DNA of 64,000 bases from SLRI01 sp964393275 (GTDB lineage: Bacteria; Pseudomonadota; Alphaproteobacteria; Geminicoccales; Geminicoccaceae), in NCBI GenBank assembly GCA_964393275.1, contig CAYMTA010000002.1, positions 88,497-152,496 of the forward strand, given 5' to 3'. Under the pieces are notes generated by a model. It was given only the letters and a program-made list of their open reading frames with translations, was not told the DNA's origin and searched no databases. Shown in pieces: positions 1-9,688 of the stretch (its first letter is position 1; each line of letters starts with the position of its first letter). A program made the position numbers and the translations under genes.

Positions 1-2
1 GG

Positions 3-926
3 AGCCGCGACGGGTCGGCCTGGGGCGCCCTGCGGCCGCCGATCACCGTGGTGCGCGGCGGGGCCGGCCCGCATCTCCTGCTGATCGCCGGCAATCACGG
101 CGACGAGTACGAGGGCATCATCGCCCTTTTGAAGCTGGCTGAAACCCTGGAGCCGGACGGGCTCGCCGGTGCCGTCACCATCCTGCCCTCGCTCAACCAC
201 CCGGCGGTCCTGGCCGGGCGGCGCGCCTCGCCGATCGACCAGGGCAACATGAACCGGGTCTTTCCCGGCAAGCGGGTCGGCACCGTCACCGAGATGATCG
301 CCGATTTCGTGCTGCGCGAGCTGGTCGCCCGGGCGGACGTCGTGATCGACCTCCATTCCGGCGGCCGCAGCCTCGAGTTCGTGCCGAGCGTCGTCGTCCA
401 CGAGCTGGCCGTGCCGGACCACATGCAGCGCACGCTGGAGGCGGCCGCGGCTTTCGGCGCACCCTTGACGCTCGTGCTCGACGAGCTCGATCTGGAAGGC
501 ATGCTCGACCTCCACGTCGAGCGGCTGGGCAAGATCTTCCTCTCGACCGAGCTCGGCGGCGGTGGCGGCACCACGCCCGAGCGGGTCGCCACGGCCGAGC
601 GCGGCCTGCGCAACCTCCTTGGCCATTTCGGCCTCGTCGAGGGTCGCCCCGAGCTGCCCCGGCCGAGCCGGCTCATGGCGGCACCAAGCGGGGGCTTCGT
701 CGTCAGCGACGCGGCCGGAATTCTCGAGCCGCTCGTGCCGCTCGGCGCCGAGGTCGCGGCCGGCACGCCGCTCGCCCGCATCCATGCCATCGAGGACGTG
801 GGCGTGCCGGCCCGCACCTTTGCGGCACCGATCGACGGCCTGCTCTACGCCCGCCACCACCCGGGCCTGATCGGCCGCGGCGACTGCCTCGCCGTGCTCG
901 GCCAGGACGCGGCCCGGCCGGGCTGA
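3..926 (+). CDS. Succinylglutamate desuccinylase/aspartoacylase-family deacylase, DoeB/EutE-like (5' partial)
   Basis: A zinc-dependent amidohydrolase of the AstE/AspA family, which removes acyl groups from N-acylated amino acids. The frame is open to the left edge, so the N-terminus is missing; the first internal GTG is at 48. The zinc-site motif GNHGDEYEG is visible (His codon 96-98, Glu codon 105-107), and the third ligand lies in DLHSGG (His codon 354-356). The SAWG segment before VVRGG resembles the N-acetyl-diaminobutyrate deacetylases of ectoine breakdown. No other ectoine genes are in view, so the substrate is an inference. The ybaK start follows 9 bases after the stop. Confidence 0.8.
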   Translation, partial: SRDGSAWGALRPPITVVRGGAGPHLLLIAGNHGDEYEGIIALLKLAETLEPDGLAGAVTILPSLNHPAVLAGRRASPIDQGNMNRVFPGKRVGTVTEMIADFVLRELVARADVVIDLHSGGRSLEFVPSVVVHELAVPDHMQRTLEAAAAFGAPLTLVLDELDLEGMLDLHVERLGKIFLSTELGGGGGTTPERVATAERGLRNLLGHFGLVEGRPELPRPSRLMAAPSGGFVVSDAAGILEPLVPLGAEVAAGTPLARIHAIEDVGVPARTFAAPIDGLLYARHHPGLIGRGDCLAVLGQDAARPG

Positions 927-934
927 GGCGGCGC

Positions 935-1417
935 ATGGCCAAGGGCACGCCCGCCGTCCAGGCGCTGACCAGGGCCGGGATCGCCTTCACCCTGCACGAG
1001 TACGATTTCGTGGCGACACCCGGCGCGATCGGGCTCCAGGCCGCCCTGGCCATGGGCGTGGCACCCGAGCGCGTCCTCAAGACGCTCATGGCGATCATCG
1101 ACGAGAAGGAGCTGGTGGCGGCTGTCATCGCCGTCGACCATGAGCTCGATCTCAAGGCTCTGGCCAAGGCCGCCGGCGGCAAGCGGGCGGCCATGGCCGA
1201 GATCGGGGCGGCCGAGCGGGCAACGGGCTACGTCAAGGGCGGCATCAGCCCCTTCGGGCAGAAGAAGCGCCATCGCACCTTCCTGGACGAGGCGGCGCTG
1301 GCCCAGCCCACGATCTTCGTCAATGGCGGCCGGCGCGGCCTGCAGATCGAGCTCCCTGCCAGGGAGCTCCTGGCCGCGACCGGCGGCATGGCGGCACGTC
1401 TTGCCCGCGTCATCTAG
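935..1417 (+). CDS. ybaK: YbaK/EbsC-family Cys-tRNA(Pro) deacylase
   Basis: A 160-residue editing protein that hydrolyses cysteine mischarged on tRNA-Pro by prolyl-tRNA synthetase. It has the usual YbaK length and the family landmarks: an N-terminal TPAVQAL helix, the conserved lysine in RVLKTLMAI, and the GGISPFGQKK loop followed by IFVNGGRRGLQIE. It starts 8 bases after the deacylase stop on the same strand, so the two may be co-transcribed. Acts in the cytoplasm. The family assignment is firm; strict specificity for Cys-tRNA(Pro) is assumed from the family. Confidence 0.92.
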   Translation: MAKGTPAVQALTRAGIAFTLHEYDFVATPGAIGLQAALAMGVAPERVLKTLMAIIDEKELVAAVIAVDHELDLKALAKAAGGKRAAMAEIGAAERATGYVKGGISPFGQKKRHRTFLDEAALAQPTIFVNGGRRGLQIELPARELLAATGGMAARLARVI

Positions 1418-1492
1418 CGACCTCGCCTTTTGCCGCCGGGCATGGTCCCTTTCGGATGCTCAGGCTTCGACCAAGCGTGCGGGGGTGCGTGA

Positions 1493-3415
1493 ATGACTGA
1501 CCCGAGGCTCGCTCTTGCTGCCGATTTTCCGCCGGCCGATCCGGCTGCATGGCGCCGGCTGGTCGAGAAGACCCTGCGGGGCGCCGACTTCGACGCCACC
1601 CTGGTCTCGCGGACCGAGGACGGGATCGAGATCCAGCCGCTCTACACCGCGACCGACACCGATTCCGGCCTGCCCGGGCAGCCGCCCTTCCTGCGCGGTG
1701 CCAGGGCCGGCGGCCATGTCGCCGGCGGCTGGGACATCCGTCAGCTCCACGAGCACCCGGACCCGGCCGAGGCCAACCGCGCGATCCTCGAGGACCTCGA
1801 GCGCGGCGTCACCTCGATCGTGCTGCGCCTCGATACCGCCTTCGCGCAAGGCGAGGACGAGCCCGACGGCATCCTCGCCCTCGATGTCGACGGGCTCGAC
1901 CGGGTGCTCGCCGGGGTCAGGCTCGATCTGGCGCCGGTCCAGCTCATGGCGTCGGGCCGCGAGGTCCAGGCAGCCGAGGCGCTGCTCGAGCTGCTCCGCC
2001 GGCGCGGCCACGCGCCCGAGACCATCGTCGCCGATCTCGGGCTCGACCCCCTGGGTGCCACCGCTCTCGGCCGGGCCGATCCGTCCATCGCCCTGCCGCC
2101 GGTCCTCGATCTGGTCCGGCGGGTGGCCGGCGAATGGCCGAGGCTCGATCTTCTCGAGGTCGACGGCGAGCTCTACCATGCGGCGGGGGCGAGCGAGGCG
2201 CAGGAGCTGGCGGCCGCCATCGCCACCGGCATCCAGTATCTGCGCGAGGGCGAGGCCGTCGGCCTGGAGCCCCGTGCCCTCGCCGGTCGCCTCGGCTTCA
2301 CCTTGGCCGCCGATGCCGATCTCTTCCTCACCGTCGCCAAGTGCAGGGCTGCCCGGCGGCTCTGGGCCCGGGTGATGGCGGCCTGCGGCGCCAGCGAGGT
2401 GCCAATGCGGCTCGCCGTGCGCACCGCCAGCCGCATGGCGACGCGCCGCGATCCCTGGGGGAACATGCTGCGCACCACGGTCGCCTGCCTCGCCGGCGTG
2501 GTCGGTGGCGCCGAGGCGATCACCGTGGCACCGTTCGACGCGGCCCAGGGCGAGGCCGGCAGGCTCGGCCGCCGCATCGCGCGCAACGTCCAGCTCATCC
2601 TGATGGAGGAGAGCAATCTCCACCGGGTCGTCGATCCGGCGGGCGGCAGCCCCTATGTCGAGGCGCTGAGCCGGCACCTCGCCGAGCACGCATGGCCGCT
2701 GGTCCAGGCGATCGAGGGCGAGGGCGGCATGCTGGCGAGCCTGCGCCAGGGCCTCGTCCAGGACGCGATCGCGGTGACCTATCTCGCCAGGCTCGGCGAC
2801 ATCGCGCACCGGCGCCGACCGATCATCGGCGTGAGCGAGTTCCCCGATCTCGACGAAAAGCCGCTGCCGGCCGCCCCCCTGGACCTCGACCCGCTGCTCG
2901 AGCGGGCCGCCGCGGCACAGCCCGAACGGCACCCACCGGCGCAATCCGTCGCGGCGCTGAGGCCAATGCGGCTGGCCGAGGGCTTCGAGCGGTTGCGCGA
3001 CCTGGGCGACCTCGCTTTGGCCGAGCGTGGCGCGCGGCCGACCGTGTTCGTGGCGGCCCTGGGACCCCTCGCCCGGCACGCCGCCGAGGCGAGCTTCGTT
3101 CGAAACGCGCTCGCCGCGGGCGGCATCGAGGCGATCACCACCCCGCCGCTCGAGGATGCGGCAGGGATGGCGGCGGCCTTCGCCCAGAGCGGGACGAGGA
3201 TCGCCTGCCTCTGCGGCATCGACCGCGCGGCCCCGGCGACGGCGGTCCCGTTCATGCATGAGCTTGCTGCCGGCGGTGCCATCGCCATCTACGCCGCCGG
3301 GCGGCCCGATCCGGCGCTGCGCGCCCTGGGCGTCGACGGCTTCGTGCACAAAGGCGCCAATATCCTGGGCCTGCTCGAGGACATCCACTCGCTGGCCCTC
3401 GGAGAAGCGCCATGA
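1493..3415 (+). CDS. mutA: Methylmalonyl-CoA mutase small (beta) subunit
   Basis: Non-catalytic partner of the adenosylcobalamin-dependent mutase that interconverts methylmalonyl-CoA and succinyl-CoA. 640 residues, the usual size for the small subunit. The N-terminal barrel half is recognisable (GLPGQPPFLRG, WDIRQLHEHPDP, DPWGNMLRTTVACLAGVVGGA). The C-terminal Rossmann-like domain lacks the DxHxxG cobalamin motif (it ends VDGFVHKGANI), as normal for this subunit. A GGGGGT stretch precedes the ATG. The stop overlaps the mutB start (ATGA at 3412-3415), so translation is probably coupled. Confidence 0.95.
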   Translation: MTDPRLALAADFPPADPAAWRRLVEKTLRGADFDATLVSRTEDGIEIQPLYTATDTDSGLPGQPPFLRGARAGGHVAGGWDIRQLHEHPDPAEANRAILEDLERGVTSIVLRLDTAFAQGEDEPDGILALDVDGLDRVLAGVRLDLAPVQLMASGREVQAAEALLELLRRRGHAPETIVADLGLDPLGATALGRADPSIALPPVLDLVRRVAGEWPRLDLLEVDGELYHAAGASEAQELAAAIATGIQYLREGEAVGLEPRALAGRLGFTLAADADLFLTVAKCRAARRLWARVMAACGASEVPMRLAVRTASRMATRRDPWGNMLRTTVACLAGVVGGAEAITVAPFDAAQGEAGRLGRRIARNVQLILMEESNLHRVVDPAGGSPYVEALSRHLAEHAWPLVQAIEGEGGMLASLRQGLVQDAIAVTYLARLGDIAHRRRPIIGVSEFPDLDEKPLPAAPLDLDPLLERAAAAQPERHPPAQSVAALRPMRLAEGFERLRDLGDLALAERGARPTVFVAALGPLARHAAEASFVRNALAAGGIEAITTPPLEDAAGMAAAFAQSGTRIACLCGIDRAAPATAVPFMHELAAGGAIAIYAAGRPDPALRALGVDGFVHKGANILGLLEDIHSLALGEAP

Positions 3416-5604
3416 GCCGGGTCCCCAGCTTCGCCCAGCTGCCGCTCGATGACGGGCCGAGGGTGGCGGACGGCGACTGGGCCGAAGCCTTCCTGGCCGA
3501 GACGGGCCGGACCCCCGATTCCCTGGCCTGGACCACGCCGGAGGATATCGCGGTTCGCCCGCTCTATGGCCCGGACGACCTGGCGCCGGTCGACTTCCTG
3601 GAAAGCCTGCCCGGCCTGCCGCCCTTCGTGCGCGGCCCCTACCCCACCATGTATGTCGGCCAGCCCTGGACCATCCGCCAATATGCCGGGTTCTCGACGG
3701 CCGAGGAGTCCAACGCCTTCTACCGACGCAACCTCGCGGCCGGCCAGAAGGGGCTCTCGATCGCCTTCGATCTGGCCACCCACCGCGGCTACGACAGCGA
3801 CCATCCCAGGGTCGCGGGCGATGTCGGCATGGCCGGTGTGGCGATCGATTCGATCCTCGACATGCGCCAGCTCTTCCACGGCATCCCGCTCGACCGCATG
3901 AGCGTGTCGATGACCATGAACGGCGCCGTCCTGCCGGTCCTCGCCCTCTACATCCTGGCCGGCGAGGAGCAGGGCGTGGCGCCGGAGCAGCTCGCCGGGA
4001 CCATCCAGAACGACATCCTCAAGGAGTTCATGGTCCGCAACACCTACATCTTCCCGCCCGAGCCCTCGATGCGGATCATCTCCGACATCTTCCGCTTCAC
4101 CGCCGAGCGGATGCCCAGGTTCAACTCGATCAGCATCTCCGGCTATCACATGCAGGAGGCCGGGGCGACGGCCGACCTCGAGCTCGCCTACACGCTCGCG
4201 GACGGGGTCGAGTACCTGCGCACCGGCCACGCCGCCGGGCTCGACATCGATCGCTTCGCGCCCCGGCTCAGCTTCTTCTGGGCCATCGGCATGAGCTACT
4301 TCATGGAGGTGGCGAAGCTCAGGGCCGCCCGCCTCCTCTGGGCGAAGCTGGTGCGGCCCTTCGAGCCGAGGGACCCGCGCTCGCTCTCGCTCCGCACCCA
4401 TTGCCAGACCTCGGGCTGGTCCCTGACCGCGCAGGACGTCATGAACAACGTGGTCCGCACCTGCATCGAGGCGCTGGCCGCGACGCACGGCGGCACCCAG
4501 TCGCTGCACACCAATGCCTTCGACGAGGCCCTGGCGCTGCCCTCCGAGTTCTCGGCCAGGATCGCCCGCAACACCCAGCTCCTGATCCAGGAGGAGACCG
4601 GCATCCGCCGGACGGTCGATCCCTGGGGCGGGAGCTTTTTCGTCGAGCGCCTGACCTACGACCTCGCCGCCCGTGCCTGGGACCATATCCAGGAGGTCGA
4701 GCAGGCCGGCGGCATGGCCAAGGCGATCGAGCAGGGCATCCCGAAGCTCAGGATCGAGGAGGCGGCGGCGCGCACCCAGGCCAGGATCGACAGCGGCCGG
4801 CAGACCGTGGTCGGCGTCAACAAGTACCGCCTCGACGAGCCGGAGCATGTCGATGTGCTCAAGGTCGACAACCGGGCGGTGCGGACCCAGCAGATCGCGA
4901 AGCTGGCCGAGCTCCGCGCTTCACGCGACGAGCTGGCGCTGCGCCGCGCCCTCGACGCCCTGACCCGCTCGGCCGGCACCGGCGAGGGCAATCTCCTGGC
5001 GCTCGCGGTCGATGCCGCCCGGGCGAAAGCCACGGTCGGCGAGATCACGGGTGCCCTCGAGCAGGTCTGGGGCCGCCATGTGGCCGAGATCCGCTCGATC
5101 TCCGGCGTCTATGGCAGGGAGGTGGGGGCGATGGAGAACGTCGCTGCATGCCGCGAGAGGGTGCGCGCCTTCGCCGAGGCCGAAGGCCGCCGGCCGCGCA
5201 TCCTGATCGCCAAGATGGGCCAGGACGGCCACGACCGGGGGCAGAAGGTGATCGCCTCGGCCTTCGCCGATCTCGGCTTCGACGTCGATATCGGCCCGCT
5301 CTTCCAGACCCCGGCCGAGGCGGCGCGCCAGGCGGTCGAGAACGACGTGCACGTCATCGGCGCCAGCTCCCTCGCCGCCGGCCATCTGACGCTGGTGCCC
5401 GAGCTTCGGGCCGAGCTGGAGAAAGAGGGGCGGGGCGACATCATGATCGTCGTCGGCGGGGTGATCCCGCCGCAGGACCACGCGGCCCTGCACGCCGCCG
5501 GCGCCCAGGCGATCTTCCCGCCCGGCACGGTGATCGCCGATGCGGCCATCGACCTGCTCGACAAGCTGGCTGCCTCACTCGGCCACGCCTCGGCCGCCGA
5601 GTAG
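3412..5604 (+). CDS. mutB: Methylmalonyl-CoA mutase large (alpha) subunit
   Basis: Catalytic subunit of the mutase that converts (R)-methylmalonyl-CoA to succinyl-CoA at the end of propionyl-CoA, valine and odd-chain acid breakdown. 730 residues. The TIM-barrel half contains GLPPFVRGPYPTMY, FDLATHRGYDSDHPR and GWSLTAQDVMNNVVRTCIEA. The C-terminal B12 domain carries the base-off motif D605-G-H607-D-R-G610, with H607 the predicted cobalt ligand, and the GASSLAAGH strand. It forms the operon mutA-mutB-meaB; the meaB start lies 9 bases downstream. Confidence 0.97.
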   Translation: MSRVPSFAQLPLDDGPRVADGDWAEAFLAETGRTPDSLAWTTPEDIAVRPLYGPDDLAPVDFLESLPGLPPFVRGPYPTMYVGQPWTIRQYAGFSTAEESNAFYRRNLAAGQKGLSIAFDLATHRGYDSDHPRVAGDVGMAGVAIDSILDMRQLFHGIPLDRMSVSMTMNGAVLPVLALYILAGEEQGVAPEQLAGTIQNDILKEFMVRNTYIFPPEPSMRIISDIFRFTAERMPRFNSISISGYHMQEAGATADLELAYTLADGVEYLRTGHAAGLDIDRFAPRLSFFWAIGMSYFMEVAKLRAARLLWAKLVRPFEPRDPRSLSLRTHCQTSGWSLTAQDVMNNVVRTCIEALAATHGGTQSLHTNAFDEALALPSEFSARIARNTQLLIQEETGIRRTVDPWGGSFFVERLTYDLAARAWDHIQEVEQAGGMAKAIEQGIPKLRIEEAAARTQARIDSGRQTVVGVNKYRLDEPEHVDVLKVDNRAVRTQQIAKLAELRASRDELALRRALDALTRSAGTGEGNLLALAVDAARAKATVGEITGALEQVWGRHVAEIRSISGVYGREVGAMENVAACRERVRAFAEAEGRRPRILIAKMGQDGHDRGQKVIASAFADLGFDVDIGPLFQTPAEAARQAVENDVHVIGASSLAAGHLTLVPELRAELEKEGRGDIMIVVGGVIPPQDHAALHAAGAQAIFPPGTVIADAAIDLLDKLAASLGHASAAE

Positions 5605-5613
5605 CCGTCCACC

Positions 5614-6603
5614 TTGGCCGCCTCGCCAGCGCTTCCAGACTACCTCGCCGGCATCGAGGCCGGCGACCGGGCCATGCTGGCGCGCGCCATCACGCTCATC
5701 GAAAGCCGCCGCCCGGCGCACCGGGCGATGGCCCGCGAGCTGCTGGCATCCGTGCTGAAGCTCGCCGATCCGGTGCGCTCGAAGGCGCGGCGGATCGGCA
5801 TCACGGGCGTGCCCGGGGTCGGCAAGAGCACCTTCATCGACGTCTTCGGCACGATGCTCACCGGCATGGGGCATCGGGTGGCGGTGCTCGCTGTCGATCC
5901 CTCCTCCTCGCGCAGCGGCGGGTCGATCCTCGGCGACAAGACGCGCATGGCGCGGCTCGCCGTCGATCCCAAGAGCTTCATCCGCCCCTCGCCCTCCTCG
6001 GGTGCGCTGGGCGGGGTGGCGCGGATGACGCGGGAGACCATGCTGCTCTGCGAGGCGGCCGGCTTCGACGTGGTGCTGGTCGAGACGGTCGGGGTCGGCC
6101 AGTCCGAGATCGTCGTCGCCGCGATGGTCGATTTCTTCCTCGTCCTGATGCTGCCCGGCGCCGGCGACGAGCTGCAGGGCATCAAGAAGGGTGTCCTCGA
6201 GCTCGCCGACCTGATCGCCGTCAACAAGGCCGACGGCGACAACCTCCTGCGCGCCCGGCAGGCCGCCGCCCACTACCGCCGGGCACTCTCGATCCTCGAG
6301 CCGGCCGATCCCGACTGGCGGCCGCCGGTGCGGCTGGTGAGCGCCCTCGAGGGAAGCGGGCTCGATGCCCTCTGGGAGGAGATCGAGCGGCATCGGCGGA
6401 TCCTCGGACCCCGCCTCGCCGCCAAACGCGGCGAGCAGCAGGTGCGCTGGCTCTGGTCGCTGCTCGAGGCGCGCATCGAGGATCGGCTGCGCCAGGAGCT
6501 GGCGGACGAGCTGCCGGCCCTCGAGCAGGCGGTCGGCCGGGGCGAGATGGCGCCCGGCGACGCCGTCGACCGGCTCATGGCACGGCTTTTCCCAGGCCCT
6601 TAG
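5614..6603 (+). CDS. meaB: Methylmalonyl-CoA mutase-associated GTPase MeaB
   Basis: G3E-family GTPase that gates cofactor loading and protects methylmalonyl-CoA mutase from inactivation. 329 residues with the P-loop GVPGVGKST, the DPSSSRSGGSILGDKTRM segment, the Walker B region VLVETVGVGQSE and the specificity motif NKAD. The start is a TTG at 5614, because the frame opens right after mutB and the MAASPALPDYLAGI N-terminus fits the family. Gene order mutA-mutB-meaB is classical. The stop overlaps the convergent lipoprotein gene by a few bases. Confidence 0.95.
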   Translation: MAASPALPDYLAGIEAGDRAMLARAITLIESRRPAHRAMARELLASVLKLADPVRSKARRIGITGVPGVGKSTFIDVFGTMLTGMGHRVAVLAVDPSSSRSGGSILGDKTRMARLAVDPKSFIRPSPSSGALGGVARMTRETMLLCEAAGFDVVLVETVGVGQSEIVVAAMVDFFLVLMLPGAGDELQGIKKGVLELADLIAVNKADGDNLLRARQAAAHYRRALSILEPADPDWRPPVRLVSALEGSGLDALWEEIERHRRILGPRLAAKRGEQQVRWLWSLLEARIEDRLRQELADELPALEQAVGRGEMAPGDAVDRLMARLFPGP

Positions 6604-7190
6604 AATCCGACGCCGATGCCGCCGCCGACCCCGCTGTTGCTGCCGGCTCCCACACCGATGCTGAACGTGTTGCCGAGCCAGCCGAAGCCGTAGGTATCCT
6701 CGTAGTCGTCGGGCACGACACGTCCGGTGAGCTGCCAGATCAGCCGCTCCGGATCGATGCTCGGATCGAGCGCCATGCTGGCCACCGACACTGCCCGGCT
6801 GCCGTCGCAGAAGGCGGCCTGGACCTGGCCCGGAGCGCTCGTGGCGAAGGCGGGATCGCCGCAGATGGCCGGGCCGGCGGGGTCGAAGCGAAACGCGAAG
6901 CGCCGCTCGGCCGTGCCCGCGGTCGTGGTCTCCACGCGAAGCCCCGTGACGCCGCGCTCGACCGCGGCCAGAAGGGACGGCGGGCTCAAGGGCGGATCGC
7001 CGGTCCAGGTGACCAGGACCGGGCCCTGGGCCGCCGTGTCGACCAGGAGCTGGCGCGCCTCGAGCACGTTCGAGCCGGGCTCGAGCGATGCCCGTGGGCC
7101 GGAGGCGCAGCCCGCGACCAGGGCCGCCGCGGCGAGGAGCGCCGGCATGCCCCGGGGCAATGCAGGGAGGCCCAGCATATGATACGTCAT
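6600..7190 (-). CDS. Putative lipoprotein with glycine-rich C-terminus, function unknown
   Basis: I do not recognise this 196-residue protein. The chosen ATG (7188-7190) has AGGTGA upstream and gives a short signal peptide ending in a lipobox (ALVAGC), so it is probably an outer-membrane or periplasmic lipoprotein. The middle looks like a small globular domain with cysteines (ICGDPAFA, AFCDGSRA). The last 20 residues are almost all Gly/Ser/Val/Ile, similar to the tails of DUF4136-type lipoproteins; that family link is only a guess. It is convergent with meaB and overlaps it by about four bases. Confidence 0.7.
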   Translation of the reverse strand: MTYHMLGLPALPRGMPALLAAAALVAGCASGPRASLEPGSNVLEARQLLVDTAAQGPVLVTWTGDPPLSPPSLLAAVERGVTGLRVETTTAGTAERRFAFRFDPAGPAICGDPAFATSAPGQVQAAFCDGSRAVSVASMALDPSIDPERLIWQLTGRVVPDDYEDTYGFGWLGNTFSIGVGAGSNSGVGGGIGVGF

Positions 7191-7348
7191 GGATTCACCT
7201 TCAGAGCTCGAATGGCGGCGCACGTTAACACCTGAGTAGGAGGTTCTCACTATCCTGATGCGTGGACGTGGTCTCGGCAACGGTGCGCGCTTGGCGGCGT
7301 TGCCGACCGTCGATCACCCCTTGGTCCACGAGAAGAAGGTTCGCTCGC

Positions 7349-8536
7349 ATGTTCGACACTCCCGCCGTGCGCATCGGCGTCGTCGGCACCGGTTTCGTCG
7401 CCCGCCATTTCTGCCTCGAGCTGCAGGCGAGGAAGCCCTGGCGGCTCGCCCGGGTGCTGACCCGCCGGCCCCTGGCGAGCCTTGCCGAATTCCCCTTCCA
7501 GGAAGCGCTGACCAACTCGCTGGTGGAGCTGATCGATCACTCCGACATCATCTTCGAGTGCACCGGCGACGTGCTGCACGCGACCTTGACCATCGAGGCG
7601 GCGCTCGCCGCCGGCAAGCCGGTCTTGACCCTGAACCCCGAGTTCCACGTCACCACGGGCTCGTGGTTCGCCGATAAGGGCTATCTGACCGAGGCCGAGG
7701 GCGATCAGCCGGGCTGTCAGGCCTCGCTCTGGGAGGAGGCGGTCGCCATGGGCTTCGAGCCGCTGGTCCTCGGCAACATGAAGGGCTTTCTCAACCGCTT
7801 CCCGTCACCCGAGGAGATGACCTTCTGGGCCGGCAAGCAGGGCATCAGCACGACCATGGTGACCTCGTTCACCGACGGCACCAAGCTGCAGGTCGAGCAG
7901 GCGCTGGTCGCCAACTTCTTCGGCGCCGGGATCGCCAAGAACGAGCTGATCGGCCCCGAGACCGACGATCTGCAGGAGGCCTCGGCGGTGCTCGGCGACG
8001 CGGCGCGCAAGGCGGGCCGGCCGATCGCCGATTATGTGCTCAGCCGCAAGCTGCCGCACGGCGTCTTCATCGTGGCGGCGCACGACGCGGTGCAACGGGA
8101 CGCGCTGCGCTATCTGAAGATGGGCGATGGCCCCTACTACACCATCATCCGCAACAACATCTTCGTCCATCTCGAGGTGTTCCGCACGCTCGATCGGATG
8201 CTGCGGCAACGCGAGCCGCTGCTGCACAACACGACCCATCCGACGATCGGCGTCGCCGCCGCGGCCAAGCGCGACCTCGCGCCGGGCGAGGCGATCGAGC
8301 GCGGCTGCGGCAGCTTCGACATGCGCGGCATCTGCGTGCGGCTCGCCGAGCAGCCGCGGCACCTGCCGATCGGCCTCGCCGAAGGTGTCCGGGTGGTCCG
8401 GCCGATCCAGAAGGACCAGGTCATTCGCCTCGACGACGTGGAGCTGCCGGCCTCGCGCGCCCTCGACATCTGGCAGAAGATCGAGGACCGGGTGCTGCGC
8501 ATGCCGCCGATCAGGAAGGATGTGCGTGCCGCCTGA
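7349..8536 (+). CDS. NAD(P)-dependent oxidoreductase with C-terminal SAF domain (COG4091, homoserine dehydrogenase-like)
   Basis: 395 residues. The N-terminus is a Rossmann fold (IGVVGTGFVARHF) related to homoserine dehydrogenase and Gfo/Idh enzymes; the last third is an SAF-type domain (RDLAPGEAIERG, VVRPIQKDQVIRLDDVELP) as seen in sialate/altronate-type proteins. COG4091 members occur in sugar-acid and polyol catabolism, but no such genes are adjacent, so the substrate is unknown. The ATG at 7349 was preferred over an upstream in-frame ATG at 7260-7262 because AGAAGAAGG precedes it and it begins directly before the first beta strand. Confidence 0.85.
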   Translation: MFDTPAVRIGVVGTGFVARHFCLELQARKPWRLARVLTRRPLASLAEFPFQEALTNSLVELIDHSDIIFECTGDVLHATLTIEAALAAGKPVLTLNPEFHVTTGSWFADKGYLTEAEGDQPGCQASLWEEAVAMGFEPLVLGNMKGFLNRFPSPEEMTFWAGKQGISTTMVTSFTDGTKLQVEQALVANFFGAGIAKNELIGPETDDLQEASAVLGDAARKAGRPIADYVLSRKLPHGVFIVAAHDAVQRDALRYLKMGDGPYYTIIRNNIFVHLEVFRTLDRMLRQREPLLHNTTHPTIGVAAAAKRDLAPGEAIERGCGSFDMRGICVRLAEQPRHLPIGLAEGVRVVRPIQKDQVIRLDDVELPASRALDIWQKIEDRVLRMPPIRKDVRAA

Positions 8537-8644
8537 GCAGGGTTGACGCAAGGTCGTTCCCGGGTGCGTCATCGCTAACGCCCGTTAACCGCCGCCGCCG
8601 CGCATCGTCTACCCTTCGCCGGGTGACAACGGCGCGGGGCGGCG

Positions 8645-8848
8645 ATGCGGGTCTTCTGGACGATGGCGCTCATGCTCGGCACGCTCGCCGCCTGCGGCGG
8701 CGAGCCGGAGAGCGTCACGGTCTACTGCTACGAGACGCTGGCCGATTCCGCGTGCTATTTCGCGCCCGATCCCGGGCACGGCAACCGCCTCCTGGCCGTC
8801 ATGGAGGTGCCGCTGACGCCCGAGATCAGGATTCGCGCCGGACTTTGA
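8645..8848 (+). CDS. Small putative lipoprotein, function unknown
   Basis: A 67-residue reading frame beginning MRVFWTMALMLGTLAAC, a compact signal peptide with a lipobox cysteine at residue 17. The mature part has two further cysteines (VYCYE, SACYF), which could pair in the periplasm. GGGGCGGCG precedes the ATG. I do not recognise the family. The signal peptide and normal codon use argue that it is real, but it is short. Confidence 0.6.
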   Translation: MRVFWTMALMLGTLAACGGEPESVTVYCYETLADSACYFAPDPGHGNRLLAVMEVPLTPEIRIRAGL

Positions 8849-8972
8849 TAGAGTATACCGGCATCTGCCGCGTTTTCTGCATGACACGTGGCTTGTCGGC
8901 TCCGGCAGCCCGATCGTCCGCACGCTGGATGGCTGCGGGGGCGGCGAGAGGACCTCGATGCGGGCGCCCTGC

Positions 8973-9683
8973 TCAGCGGCGGCGACGCTCGGCATCGCCG
9001 AGCAGCAGGTCCTTCGCCTGGTTGATCTGCGCCGCGAGGAAGTTGCTGCCGCCGCTGTCCGGATGCAGCCGGGTCATCAGGCGGCGATGCGCCTCCCTGA
9101 TCTCGTCCGGCCCGGCACCCTTGGCGAGGCCCAGGATCTCGAGCGCCTGCTGCTCGTCCATGCCGGCGCCGCCGGCAGTCGTGGGACCGGATTGCTCCGC
9201 CTCGCGCCAGTCCGGAACCCGGTGGTCGAGATAGGCCTCGAGCAGGCTGGTGCTCCTCGGATCCGCTCGGGTCGCCTCGGCCAGCAAGTCGAGCAGCTCG
9301 GCGAGCCCGAGATCGGCGAGCTGGCGTCCGGCGAAGCGGCCCTGCCGCACCGCCCCCTCGACCTCGCCGGTGGCCCGATCGAGCCGCATGCGCAGGAGGT
9401 CGGTCTGGATTTCGACCGGCGCCTCGCCGGGGCCGCCACGCAGCGGGTCGGCCCCGCCGCGATGGCGGCGGATTGCCCGGATCGCCATGAAGGTGGCCGA
9501 CATGGTCATGAAGGCGAGACCGAAGCGGCCGGCCAAGAGAAGCCCGGCGCTGACCAGGGAGGCGAGCACGGCGCCGCCGATCCGCACACCTTGCGCCAAT
9601 TCCCGGGGATTGGCCCGGGCAAATGACTGGCTGCCCAGCAGGATGAGGCCGAGAAGCAGGAGCCCGAGCAGGAAATAGAGCAT
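8973..9683 (-). CDS. Membrane-anchored J-domain protein (DnaJ/TIM14-like)
   Basis: 236 residues. The N-terminus has two hydrophobic segments (about residues 1-18 and 36-58). A linker follows, then a C-terminal J domain (about residues 175-236) with the Hsp70-stimulating HPD in MTRLHPDSGGSNFLA. The layout, anchor first and J domain last, resembles mitochondrial Pam18/TIM14 and its alphaproteobacterial relatives rather than soluble DnaJ. The J domain would face the cytoplasm and recruit DnaK to the inner membrane. It follows the von Willebrand-type gene by 5 bases on the same strand. Confidence 0.85.
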   Translation of the reverse strand: MLYFLLGLLLLGLILLGSQSFARANPRELAQGVRIGGAVLASLVSAGLLLAGRFGLAFMTMSATFMAIRAIRRHRGGADPLRGGPGEAPVEIQTDLLRMRLDRATGEVEGAVRQGRFAGRQLADLGLAELLDLLAEATRADPRSTSLLEAYLDHRVPDWREAEQSGPTTAGGAGMDEQQALEILGLAKGAGPDEIREAHRRLMTRLHPDSGGSNFLAAQINQAKDLLLGDAERRRR

Positions 9684-9688
9684 GAACC

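Noticed and set aside
3200..3415. mutA lacking the DxHxxG cobalamin motif, considered as gene damage
   Set aside because: Small subunits of the heterodimeric mutase normally lack it; mutB carries the intact motif.
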